A stretch of DNA of 6,877 nt from the NCBI GenBank assembly GCA_026396355.1, contig JAPLWY010000014.1, positions 1 through 6,877 of the forward strand, given 5' to 3'. Origin of the DNA: Microcaldota archaeon. Lineage in GTDB: Archaea > Micrarchaeota > Micrarchaeia > Anstonellales > Anstonellaceae. The position numbers and the translations under genes are program-made. This document shows positions 1 to 5,593 of this stretch, piece by piece (position 1 is the first letter of the stretch; each line of letters begins with the position of its first letter). Under the pieces are notes generated by a model that saw nothing but the letters and a program-made list of their open reading frames with translations, was not told the DNA's origin and ran no database searches.

Positions 1-426
1 ATTGGTCTGCCGCTCTTCCGGCGAGGAAAAAAGAAGCGCGTACGGGCTTATGGAATCGATTGCCACCCGCTTTATGCCAAGCGTGCTTATCAGGTCGCGG
101 ATTGCGCCTTCCTGCTCCACGAATGCCGCAAGCTCGTTTTGCGGGTATTCCACCAGCACTATTTTCTGCTCGCGCTCAAGGTCCATCAAATCCCAGCCAA
201 ACGAGATGAGGTTGGCATAGATGGAATTTTTCTGCTCGTCGAATGAAAGGAAAAGGCCTGGCTCGGAGTGCTCGGTTGCGCCCTTCACTAGGAATTGCGC
301 GGCAAAAATAGTCCTGCCCGAGCCTGTGTCGCCGGCAAGCGCAGTCACGCTGTTCCGTATGAACCCGCCCCCGAGCATCTTATCCAGGCCAGGAATGCCT
401 GATTTTACCGTGTGTGAAGCTTCCAT
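1..426 (-). CDS. KaiC/RecA-like ATPase, partial (C-terminus outside window)
   Basis: The first 142 residues of a KaiC-family (RecA superfamily) ATPase are present; the gene runs off the left edge. The N-terminus has the family pattern SGIPGLDKMLGGGF (residues 9-22), followed by a P-loop, GDTGSGRT (32-39), the FDE acidic motif (62-64) where KaiC proteins carry catalytic carboxylates, and a Walker B strand, VAIDSIS, with Asp124. Such proteins bind and hydrolyse ATP as hexamers and usually act as regulatory or signalling ATPases in archaea; this one's partner is unknown. The P-loop lysine is replaced by arginine (R38, codon at 313-315). The start at 426 is preferred because AGGTG (432-436) lies 5 bases before the ATG; an in-frame ATG at 441 would add five residues. 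It lies 100 bases downstream of the small minus-strand gene at 527-1042 and may be partly co-transcribed with it. Family assignment is firm, role is not. Confidence 0.9.
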   Translation of the reverse strand, partial: MEASHTVKSGIPGLDKMLGGGFIRNSVTALAGDTGSGRTIFAAQFLVKGATEHSEPGLFLSFDEQKNSIYANLISFGWDLMDLEREQKIVLVEYPQNELAAFVEQEGAIRDLISTLGIKRVAIDSISPYALLFSSPEERQTN

Positions 427-456
427 GTTGGCACCTAGCATGGATTGGCAGCGATT

Positions 457-465
457 GTTTTTATT
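457..465 (-). promoter_or_regulatory. Possible TATA box for the KaiC-like gene
   Basis: On the minus strand this reads AATAAAAAC, centred about 35 bases before the ATG at 426, which would give a leader of roughly eight bases carrying the AGGTG site. It is a weak match, and read-through from the upstream gene is equally possible. Confidence 0.35.
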
Positions 466-526
466 GCATTCGCAATCGAGGGAGGCGCGACGCTGCTTTT
501 CCTTCCAGCTGGCTTTTCTCGTCTTG

Positions 527-1042
527 TTAATTTTTCTTCTCAAGAAGCTTTTTTCCAAGAGCCTCGCGCTGGTCCATCTTCTTGGCAAAGTCGGCCTTTT
601 CCTCTGTGGAGAGCATTTTCTCCATTATGGTGCGCGTGAAATTCTGGCTGGTCTGGGAGATGTCAAGCAGCACGCCCTGCGCCTCGCCAAGCGGAATGTT
701 CACCTTGTCTGGCTTGAGTATTTCCACGCCTATCGGGGAATATTGCGAAGCAATGCGCACGAGCGTAGAAAAATCGGCCGCAAGAAGCTTCACCTCGGCC
801 CAGGTGGAGAATATGCCTTCCTTCTCGAGCGGCTGGTCGATTTCGCCAACCGCGTAGACCACGCCCTTTTCCTGCGTGAGCTTTGAGATGAATCCCACCA
901 TCAGGTTTTTCACCGAGTCTGATGTCCTTGCGTGGAGGTCGAAGTAAAGAATTGTGAGAAAGCCGCCGTCGCGCAGCGCCTCGTCCGTGATTTGCTCGAC
1001 TGATTTTTCCCTTGCCATTTGAATCGCCGGCAGAATATCCAT
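527..1042 (-). CDS. Conserved-looking archaeal protein of unknown function (171 aa)
   Basis: A soluble 171-residue protein with no signal peptide or membrane segment. I cannot name its family, although its overall look (MDIL start, long alternating strand/helix pattern, charged C-terminal tail) resembles uncharacterised archaeal proteins I have seen. Visible pieces are a hydrophobic strand, GGFLTILYFDLHA (about residues 26-38), a second strand, GVVYAVGEID, around 60, a central IFSTWAEVKLLAADFSTLVRI region and a lysine- and glutamate-rich helical C-terminus ending KKLLEKKN. The ATG at 1042 is chosen; a TTG directly before it (1045) adds one residue. A third option is the ATG at 1018, which lies 34 bases after a TTTTAAA element (about 1049-1055). 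It sits upstream of the KaiC-like gene on the same strand and divergent from the pilin gene, so a link to either is possible but unproven. Confidence 0.8.
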   Translation of the reverse strand: MDILPAIQMAREKSVEQITDEALRDGGFLTILYFDLHARTSDSVKNLMVGFISKLTQEKGVVYAVGEIDQPLEKEGIFSTWAEVKLLAADFSTLVRIASQYSPIGVEILKPDKVNIPLGEAQGVLLDISQTSQNFTRTIMEKMLSTEEKADFAKKMDQREALGKKLLEKKN

Positions 1043-1104
1043 CAAAACCCTTTAAAACAGATGCCAGATGCCAATGCCGCGTGCGCAGCCACAGCTGCGA
1101 GCAG

Positions 1105-1123
1105 GGCACTGCGCCGCAGTGCC
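1105..1123. repeat. Perfect palindrome in divergent intergenic region
   Basis: GGCACTGCG and CGCAGTGCC form 9-bp perfect inverted arms around a single C. The pairing can be extended by AGCAG (1100-1104) against CTGCT (1126-1130) if a two-base bulge (G1124, T1125) is allowed. It lies between two divergent genes and just upstream of the pilin TATA box, a typical place for a dimeric regulator to bind. An RNA hairpin is less likely because it lies upstream of both expected transcripts. Confidence 0.6.
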
Positions 1124-1135
1124 GTCTGCTAATGG

Positions 1136-1142
1136 TTTATAT
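1136..1142 (+). promoter_or_regulatory. TATA box for the pilin-like gene
   Basis: TTTATAT is centred 27 bases before the ATG at 1166, the spacing expected if transcription begins at or next to the start codon. An AGGAG at 1150-1154 could serve as a ribosome site only if a short leader exists, and its 11-base distance from the ATG is long. Confidence 0.6.
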
Positions 1143-1165
1143 CATTTACAGGAGAATCGGAAGAT

Positions 1166-1711
1166 ATGCAAAACGGAAAAAGCGTGCAAAGCACAAAAAC
1201 AAACTGTGCGCGCGGGCAGGGTGCCGTAGAATATTTGCTAATAATAGGCGCAGTTCTCCTGATTGCGCTAATGGTGATTTCGATACTGGGCTATTTCCCT
1301 GCTACTGCCGGCGAGACAGTGGCAAGCCAGTCCCAGCTTTACTGGCGCGGGCAGGCAAAGCCGTTTTCCGCGATAGACACTGCCTACAAGAACCAAAGCG
1401 CGTGCAATGACACGGGCGGGACAACCGGCGTGGTGATTGCGATGAAGAACAACGAGAAATACACGCTTACGCTTTCCGGGGTTTTCTTCAATGACGTACA
1501 GCACGCAGTGTGCCCTTACGAGAATAATACAGGCAGCATCGCATTCATGCCAGGGCAGGAGATAATTGTGGGCGCGGTGCTCCCCATAGGCTCGTCAATA
1601 TGCGCAAACAGGACGACCGACTCGCCCAAGTTCGACCTTATTTACAGCAGCCCCTACATAATGAACAGGATACAGAGCGGTGCAGTCAAGTTGCATATAT
1701 TGTGCAGGTAG
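1166..1711 (+). CDS. Class III signal peptide (pilin-like) secreted protein
   Basis: A 181-residue protein with a short positively charged N-terminus (residues 1-17), then ARG|QGAVEYLLIIG. This is the class III (type IV prepilin-like) signal found in archaeal pilins, expected to be cut after Gly17 by an EppA/FlaK-type prepilin peptidase, leaving Gln18 first and Glu22 at position +5. A hydrophobic helix (about 23-43) would serve as membrane anchor and filament core. The mature outer domain carries cysteines C80, C116, C136 and C180, which could form disulfides, and four N-X-S/T sequons (N76, N81, N120, N138) suggesting surface glycosylation. It is a single gene with its own TATA box, with no pilus ATPase or membrane platform gene beside it, so it probably depends on machinery encoded elsewhere. 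Whether it forms a filament or is a minor pilin or adhesin cannot be told from sequence. Confidence 0.9.
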   Translation: MQNGKSVQSTKTNCARGQGAVEYLLIIGAVLLIALMVISILGYFPATAGETVASQSQLYWRGQAKPFSAIDTAYKNQSACNDTGGTTGVVIAMKNNEKYTLTLSGVFFNDVQHAVCPYENNTGSIAFMPGQEIIVGAVLPIGSSICANRTTDSPKFDLIYSSPYIMNRIQSGAVKLHILCR

Positions 1712-1734
1712 GGAAGAAGCGCGAGGTCGGGCAG

Positions 1735-1778
1735 ATTTTGTTTATTTTATGCCTTTAAGTCTTAAAATGCGCAAAAAA
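1735..1778. terminator. Probable bidirectional T-rich terminator region
   Basis: This lies between two convergent genes. The plus strand has a T-rich run (1735-1750) just after the pilin stop. The minus strand has six T's directly after the stop of the gene at 1779 (A-run at 1773-1778). TTTAAG-T-CTTAAA (1754-1766) forms a small AT-rich palindrome in the middle. Archaeal termination commonly uses such T-runs without strong hairpins. Confidence 0.55.
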
Positions 1779-2384
1779 TTAATGAAAGAAGTGGGGAAAA
1801 TCCAACAGTCTTTCTAATAGGAATTCGAACTTTTGCGGATTTGTGACTTTGCTTCTTAGGTTTTTGTCTATGTTGACAAAAGCGGCGTAATCCGTCAGCC
1901 CGTATTGATGAGAAATTTCTATTTTTTCACCCATATGCCGGGAAATACCGTTGACTTTTTCTATAATGAAAAAAGCGTCCTGCTCGTTTTCAACATAGAA
2001 AACAAACCGCTTGCCCTCCTTTTCGGGCTGGTATCCGCCCCACTTGCCAAAAAACGGGTAATTGGGATTCTCTCGAGCAAGCTTTGAAACAACGTCATAC
2101 ATGAGTTGTAATGGGCTTGCCCCATACACGGTTCCAGAAGCTCGCTGGTCATCCTTCAATGGGCCCAAGTCCATTTCTCCTTTGCCGGCAAGCTTCAAGT
2201 TTTCCAATAGCCTGCCCGCAACGTTTGCTCTTCGGGCAATCTTGCTATTGTCCCAATCGGATGGAAGATGCCGGAAGTAGCTCCAGTATTCATTGAACGG
2301 CTGGGTAATGGCGCCAGGAGTATTGACGCGCCCCTTGCCAGTATGTGTTTCAGCTACCCTATAGTTGAGCCTAATCTCCGCCAT
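1779..2384 (-). CDS. Unrecognised protein (about 201 aa)
   Basis: I do not recognise this protein. It is soluble, with no signal peptide or clear membrane helix, and begins MAEIRLNYRV. It has a basic, polar first half (for example HTGKGRVNTPG and DWDNSKIARRANVAGRLLENLKLAGKG) and a second half in which strands and helices alternate: KRFVFYVENEQDAFFIIEKVNGI, GLTDYAAFVNID, and a final helix, FEFLLERLLDF. The open frame extends to an ATG at 2438, but those extra 18 codons contain TATATAAA and ATTTAAAA elements placed correctly for a promoter of the ATG at 2384, so the shorter form is preferred. G+C is about 37-40% in two lines counted by hand (1861-1980), clearly below neighbouring scpA. It has its own promoter and converges on the pilin gene. 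Function is unknown. Confidence 0.75.
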   Translation of the reverse strand: MAEIRLNYRVAETHTGKGRVNTPGAITQPFNEYWSYFRHLPSDWDNSKIARRANVAGRLLENLKLAGKGEMDLGPLKDDQRASGTVYGASPLQLMYDVVSKLARENPNYPFFGKWGGYQPEKEGKRFVFYVENEQDAFFIIEKVNGISRHMGEKIEISHQYGLTDYAAFVNIDKNLRSKVTNPQKFEFLLERLLDFPHFFH

Positions 2385-2406
2385 ATGCCAGAATATGCGC
2401 GTATCA

Positions 2407-2425
2407 GTTTTTAAATGTTTATATA
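2407..2425 (-). promoter_or_regulatory. TATA elements that decide the start at 2384
   Basis: On the minus strand two elements are seen: TATATAAA (2418-2425, centred about 38 bases before 2384) and ATTTAAAAAC (2407-2416, centred about 28 bases before it). Either would give a leaderless or very short-leader transcript starting near 2384-2395. No comparable element lies at the right distance before the longer start at 2438. Confidence 0.5.
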
Positions 2426-2505
2426 AGTTGTTTTTCATGTATTTAGTCTTCTTTCTCCTTTACCTTTTTCCGCTAATTTGCTAATGAAAACCGGAAATCC
2501 GCCCT

Positions 2506-3417
2506 TCACTGCTTTCTTGCAACAAAGTAATAGTACTCCCTTTCTTTTCCCTTGGCAAGCACAATGCTTGACTCCAGGAAGCCAATATGCCGCTCCAGCC
2601 TGATGAACGACTCCAGGGCTATTGGCACAGTCTGCCCTCTTGAGTTTGTTTCGTGCTCGTGTGCAGCTGCCCAGCGCAGATAATCCTTGGGGGAAAGACT
2701 CTCATCCACCACCCCGACAATGCAGTTGCTTTTCGTGAGCGATTCCATCGCTTTTACTGCCGCTTGCTTGTCATATATATTCAGGTGGTGGTGCGTGAAT
2801 CCAGAAATGCAGATGTCTGCTTTTTCCAGCTGCCTGTCAAGTGAAAGTATGTCGACTTGGATAATCTCCGCATTGGAAATTATGCCTTTTGCAAAATTGA
2901 CAAATGCGTCTGTCCAGCCGTATTTTTTCCTAAGCAAATCCATGGGCAGCACAAAGTCCCATCCTTTTGTCGCTTTCAGCGCATCCATGCTGATGTCCAG
3001 GAGCATTGATTTCACCTTGACCATGCCTGCGCCAAAAAGCTCTTTCAGCAGGCAAAGCGTGGTAAGCGCGCCGCCTGCTGCGCCAATGTCAAGCACAACA
3101 AGCTCGCGCCCAGGCGCTTTGGAGATATTTTTCACTATCGCCTTTGCCAGCTTGACATTTCCCTCAAGCGGGAACTTGTCCTCGGTGGCTTTCTTTGCAA
3201 AATAGTCCTTGTCAAGGAGCGAAAACCGCTCCATTGCCGTCCTACTGTATATTTCTCTGGGCAAATGCAATTTGTAGTCTTCCTGGCTTGTTGTTTCCCT
3301 GTTGCCCACAAAATGCCTAGCATCCACTGTTCCAACAAAATGCCCTTTTCTCCTCACAAGCCTCACCTGCGCTATCATAAAGCAAGGCGTTGGATGGCGA
3401 ATTTTCTCAGCTAGCAT
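2506..3417 (-). CDS. Class I SAM-dependent methyltransferase
   Basis: A 303-residue protein with a Rossmann-type methyltransferase core. Motif I, LDIGAAGGALT (residues 109-119), is the glycine-rich S-adenosylmethionine loop; LLDISMDALK (139-148) supplies the acidic residue that binds the ribose; EIIQVDI (184-190) is the strand with the adenine-contacting Asp; and ADICISGFTHHHL (200-212) is the motif IV region, resembling the small-molecule methyltransferase pattern ending in HHL. About 100 residues precede the core, starting with the basic stretch RLVRRKGHF, and may select the substrate, which I cannot identify. The ATG at 3417 lies 30 bases after a TATA element, which supports it; Met14 (3378) is an alternative. 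Spot-counted G+C is about 53%, host-like, unlike the two orphan genes either side. It appears to be transcribed alone, 121 bases upstream of the gene ending at 1779. Confidence 0.88.
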   Translation of the reverse strand: MLAEKIRHPTPCFMIAQVRLVRRKGHFVGTVDARHFVGNRETTSQEDYKLHLPREIYSRTAMERFSLLDKDYFAKKATEDKFPLEGNVKLAKAIVKNISKAPGRELVVLDIGAAGGALTTLCLLKELFGAGMVKVKSMLLDISMDALKATKGWDFVLPMDLLRKKYGWTDAFVNFAKGIISNAEIIQVDILSLDRQLEKADICISGFTHHHLNIYDKQAAVKAMESLTKSNCIVGVVDESLSPKDYLRWAAAHEHETNSRGQTVPIALESFIRLERHIGFLESSIVLAKGKEREYYYFVARKQ

Positions 3418-3442
3418 AATTGCCCACTCGGAATGCGAAATA

Positions 3443-3451
3443 TGTTATAAG
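3443..3451 (-). promoter_or_regulatory. TATA box for the methyltransferase gene
   Basis: The minus strand reads CTTATAACA, centred about 30 bases before the ATG at 3417. This predicts transcription starting within a few bases of the start codon. Confidence 0.5.
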
Positions 3452-3464
3452 TGCTTTTAAACGC

Positions 3465-3620
3465 ATGACCATAGTGAAGCGCCTTGTTCGAAGAAAAGGG
3501 GAAGGCTGGGCGCAGGCACTCCGATCCGCGCGCGGAAAACGGGGCGGATTTTGCGGGGGAGACCAGCATGCAGGGCAATCAAGAGATTTTTATTTTCAAC
3601 TTGCCGGAATAACCGATTAG
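3465..3620 (+). CDS. Doubtful small ORF (51 aa)
   Basis: An ATG-started plus-strand frame fills the only sizeable gap between the methyltransferase and the 260-aa gene and overlaps the end of the latter by 42 bases in convergent orientation. The peptide is basic and starts MTIVKRLVRRKGEGWAQ. It contains RLVRRKG, the same seven residues found near the methyltransferase N-terminus (residues 19-25), with 15 of 18 bases identical over LVRRKG. No domain is recognisable, and no TATA element sits at a good distance. It may be chance, a remnant of an old duplication, or part of a small RNA. Confidence 0.2.
   Translation: MTIVKRLVRRKGEGWAQALRSARGKRGGFCGGDQHAGQSRDFYFQLAGITD
3524..3552 (+). repeat. GC-rich inverted repeat followed by T's
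   Basis: ATCCGC (3524-3529) pairs with GCGGAT (3544-3549) around a 14-base loop and runs into TTTT (3549-3552). The left arm overlaps a perfect 10-bp palindrome, CCGCGCGCGG (3526-3535). On the plus strand this resembles an intrinsic terminator, but no clear plus-strand gene lies upstream. On the minus strand it lies about 30-55 bases beyond the stop of the 260-aa gene and might mark its transcript end. Confidence 0.35.
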
Positions 3621-4361
3621 GGCATCAAAATCCTTGCGACTCGTAAATTTTGCGGAGCTAAATTCAGACAAACGCGAGTAGAGATACATTGGTCTCTGGC
3701 GATATTCTTCAAAGTCAGCCCCTTCAATTTTTTCGAAACCTGGGATGATTTTCACGAAGAAATTGAATGCTGCCTTTTCTGAGCCGCATGCTTCTGCAAA
3801 AATCAGGTTTCCGATGTCAGTGTCGCACTTGATTCCGAGCGTATAAGCCGTTGATCGCTGGCTGTTTCCTTCAAAGCCAGTTCCGATCAGGTTTATCACA
3901 ATGTCACTTTTGCCAAAATTGATTGAATATTTCTCTTTGCCGGTTCCAAAAAGCTTTTCAGGGATGGACATGATCTTTCCAAGTAAAGACTTTTTCTTTT
4001 CCAGCAACGGAGCCATTAGTGCCCCTGGTTTATTGAAGTCATCATAAAATTTCGTGGTCATCAAATTTCCGAAGTAAATAGTGGATTGACACTCGTCAGG
4101 AAAGATCAAAACCTTATAGCATCCAACGTCCTTAGGCAAATATTTGATACTCTCTGCAAGTGGGCTCTTGAGCAAACCTTCTTCTATGCTTCCGCAGTGC
4201 TTGTAACGATACTGATGCTCGCCATAAGAGCGGAAACTTTCCATAAAGGGCCTAAGGCCGGTTTGAAGATAGAGATGCTGTATTTTCCCGTCTTTGATCC
4301 ACCGTGCCATATCATTCTGTGTGATGCCTTTCTTTGGTTCAAGAATAAGTGGTGTTGCCAT
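3579..4361 (-). CDS. Unrecognised protein (about 260 aa)
   Basis: I do not recognise this protein. It starts MATPLILEPKKGITQND and shows no signal peptide or clear membrane span. Strand-like segments include CYKVLIFPDE, STIYFGNLM, DIVINLIGTGFEG and GNLIFAEACG; a lysine-rich segment, LLEKKKSLLGKIM, lies mid-protein; and the C-terminal part runs AAFNFFVKIIPGFEKI, MYLYSRLSEF and KDFDALIGYSGK. Few cysteines are present and no nucleotide-binding or metal motif is obvious. The ATG at 4361 is chosen over the TTG at 4367 because a strong TATA box is centred 28 bases before it. Spot-counted G+C is about 42-47%, lower than scpA next door. It is divergent from scpA and transcribed separately. A lineage-specific or acquired gene is plausible. 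Confidence 0.75.
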   Translation of the reverse strand: MATPLILEPKKGITQNDMARWIKDGKIQHLYLQTGLRPFMESFRSYGEHQYRYKHCGSIEEGLLKSPLAESIKYLPKDVGCYKVLIFPDECQSTIYFGNLMTTKFYDDFNKPGALMAPLLEKKKSLLGKIMSIPEKLFGTGKEKYSINFGKSDIVINLIGTGFEGNSQRSTAYTLGIKCDTDIGNLIFAEACGSEKAAFNFFVKIIPGFEKIEGADFEEYRQRPMYLYSRLSEFSSAKFTSRKDFDALIGYSGKLKIKIS

Positions 4362-4383
4362 AGCCAATATTGTTATAATATGT

Positions 4384-4395
4384 GTTTATAAATAT
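4384..4395 (-). promoter_or_regulatory. TATA box for the 260-aa gene
   Basis: The minus strand reads ATATTTATAAAC, centred 28 bases before the ATG at 4361. This is the clearest archaeal TATA match in the window and implies a leaderless transcript. Confidence 0.65.
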
Positions 4396-4485
4396 ATCTT
4401 TGTGTGAAACTTGCATCTTTTGACTAATAAGGTCCGCCATTCTTCAGTTGTTTCAGGTGCTGGAGAGTGGCGCAAAGCCCAAGCC

Positions 4486-4495
4486 TTTTTAATTT
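4486..4495 (+). promoter_or_regulatory. TATA box for scpA
   Basis: TTTTTAATTT is centred about 25 bases before the ATG at 4515. It falls inside the open frame that could begin at a GTG at 4467, which argues that 4515 rather than 4467 is the real start. Confidence 0.5.
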
Positions 4496-4514
4496 CGCCT
4501 CGGAAAGCCTAGCC

Positions 4515-5297
4515 ATGGCGACGGGCAAGCGTTCCTCAGAAGGGATCAGTGGCGAAGCTGAGCTTCAGGAAGCGCCAGACGAGCTGCCGAAAAAAAGGGA
4601 GCTTGAGCAGGGAGACATGAAGCTGGAAAGGATTGTGGCGCTGCCCACCTGGCGCGAAATGCTCCTTGATTTGGTTGCCACCAAGCAGCTTGACCCGTGG
4701 AACATCGACATAATAGAGATAACCGAGGGCTACCTTGAGCGCATAAGAAAGCTGGAGATGCATGACTTGCGCGTGCCGGCAAACCTCATACTTGCAGCGG
4801 CAATACTTTTGCGCTTCAAGTCAGCCGCGCTTCGCTTCGAGGAGGAAGTGCAGGTGGTGGACGAGCAGACTTATGTGGATGAAGATGCCGAGCCATCAGT
4901 AATACCGGTGCTTGAGCTGAAAACGCGCATCCCCCCGACAAGAATGGTGACGCTGGACGAGTTATTGCTTGCAATGGAAAAGGTCTTCAATGACCAGAAG
5001 AAGCGCGAGGACACTGCCGCAAAAATCGAGATTCCGACCATAATAAACATCCAGCTGCCAGAGTTCAACATGGAGCAGAGAATGGAGGAGATTTACAAGC
5101 GCGTGGTGTCAGGGCGCGACTCAGAAGGGCTGGCCACTTTTACCGGCATTCTGACCGAGAAAACCCCGTATGAGGTGATTGCCACGCTCATGCCAGTATT
5201 GCATCTTGTGCAGGACAGGCGCCTTTCAATATTCCAGGAGGAGTTTTTCGGGGAGATTTTCATAAGGGTGAAGGAATCGGCAGCCAGTGCAAAATGA
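4515..5297 (+). CDS. scpA: ScpA, kleisin subunit of the SMC condensin complex
   Basis: A 260-residue segregation and condensation protein A. The recognisable kleisin N-terminal domain begins about residue 35 (MKLERIVALPTWREML) and contains the family hallmark KQLDPWNIDIIEITEGYLERI, followed by LRVPANLILAAAILLRFKSAAL. The acidic middle (EEEVQVVDEQTYVDEDAEPS) is a flexible linker, and the C-terminal winged-helix region contains TFTGILTEKTPYEVIATLMPVLHLVQDRRLSIFQEEFFGEIFI. ScpA bridges the ATPase heads of SMC and carries ScpB in the cytoplasm to compact and segregate chromosomes. The start at 4515 fits the TATA box; GTG 4467 would add 16 residues and ATG 4617 would remove the charged, non-conserved first 34. 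Its stop overlaps the next ATG (ATGA at 5294-5297), so scpB is probably translationally coupled. No smc gene is in the window. Confidence 0.95.
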   Translation: MATGKRSSEGISGEAELQEAPDELPKKRELEQGDMKLERIVALPTWREMLLDLVATKQLDPWNIDIIEITEGYLERIRKLEMHDLRVPANLILAAAILLRFKSAALRFEEEVQVVDEQTYVDEDAEPSVIPVLELKTRIPPTRMVTLDELLLAMEKVFNDQKKREDTAAKIEIPTIINIQLPEFNMEQRMEEIYKRVVSGRDSEGLATFTGILTEKTPYEVIATLMPVLHLVQDRRLSIFQEEFFGEIFIRVKESAASAK

Positions 5298-5593
5298 TTT
5301 GGCGAGTGGTATTTATGGAAGAAAAAGAAATGCGGAACGTGATTGAGGCGGCGCTTTTCATGAGCAGCCGCCCGCTTGCCCTGCCTGAGCTTGGCAAGCT
5401 GATAGGGGTTGCGGCGCCAGGCTTTGTGGAAAAGCAGCTGCGCTCGCTGCAGGATTCCTATGCGCAGCTGAACGGGGCAATTGAGATTGCCGACGAGGAT
5501 GGCAAATTCTACATGCGCGTGAGGCAGGAGTACACGCCGTATGTGAAAAGCTTTGCGCAGGCTGCCGAGATTTCGCCGCATGCGAAAGAATGA
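5294..5593 (+). CDS. scpB: ScpB N-terminal part (frameshifted gene)
   Basis: These 99 residues match the first winged-helix domain of ScpB: MRNVIEAALFMSSRPLALPEL (start of the domain), a second helix pair around FVEKQLRSLQDSY, then the strand region EIADEDGKFYMRVRQEYTPYVKSF. ScpB is a dimeric DNA-segregation factor that binds ScpA. After EISPHA the frame reads KE and stops at TGA 5591-5593, exactly where the second winged-helix domain should begin. The rest of that domain continues in the +1 frame (5580-5753). The ATG at 5294 overlaps scpA by four bases; ATG 5315 (MEEKEMRN) is an alternative start. A normal ScpB is a single chain of roughly 170-200 residues, so this piece alone is truncated. 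Confidence 0.85.
   Translation: MIWRVVFMEEKEMRNVIEAALFMSSRPLALPELGKLIGVAAPGFVEKQLRSLQDSYAQLNGAIEIADEDGKFYMRVRQEYTPYVKSFAQAAEISPHAKE

Noticed and set aside
221..886. Long plus-strand frame (221 codons)
   Set aside because: It lies opposite the KaiC-like gene and the 171-aa gene, has no recognisable domain, and its peptide is low-quality leucine- and arginine-rich sequence typical of an antisense shadow.
1062..1079. Short direct repeat AGATGCC AGATGCC AATGCC
   Set aside because: Only two and a half copies of seven bases, with no link to promoter spacing; likely chance.
2687..3205. Plus-strand frame of 172 codons
   Set aside because: It is entirely opposite the methyltransferase core, whose motifs are clear on the minus strand; the plus-strand peptide is serine- and phenylalanine-rich without family features.
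3479..3505. Possible tRNA T-arm (GTTCGAA)
   Set aside because: The flanking bases do not form a five-base-pair T-stem, and no acceptor or anticodon stem could be found around it.
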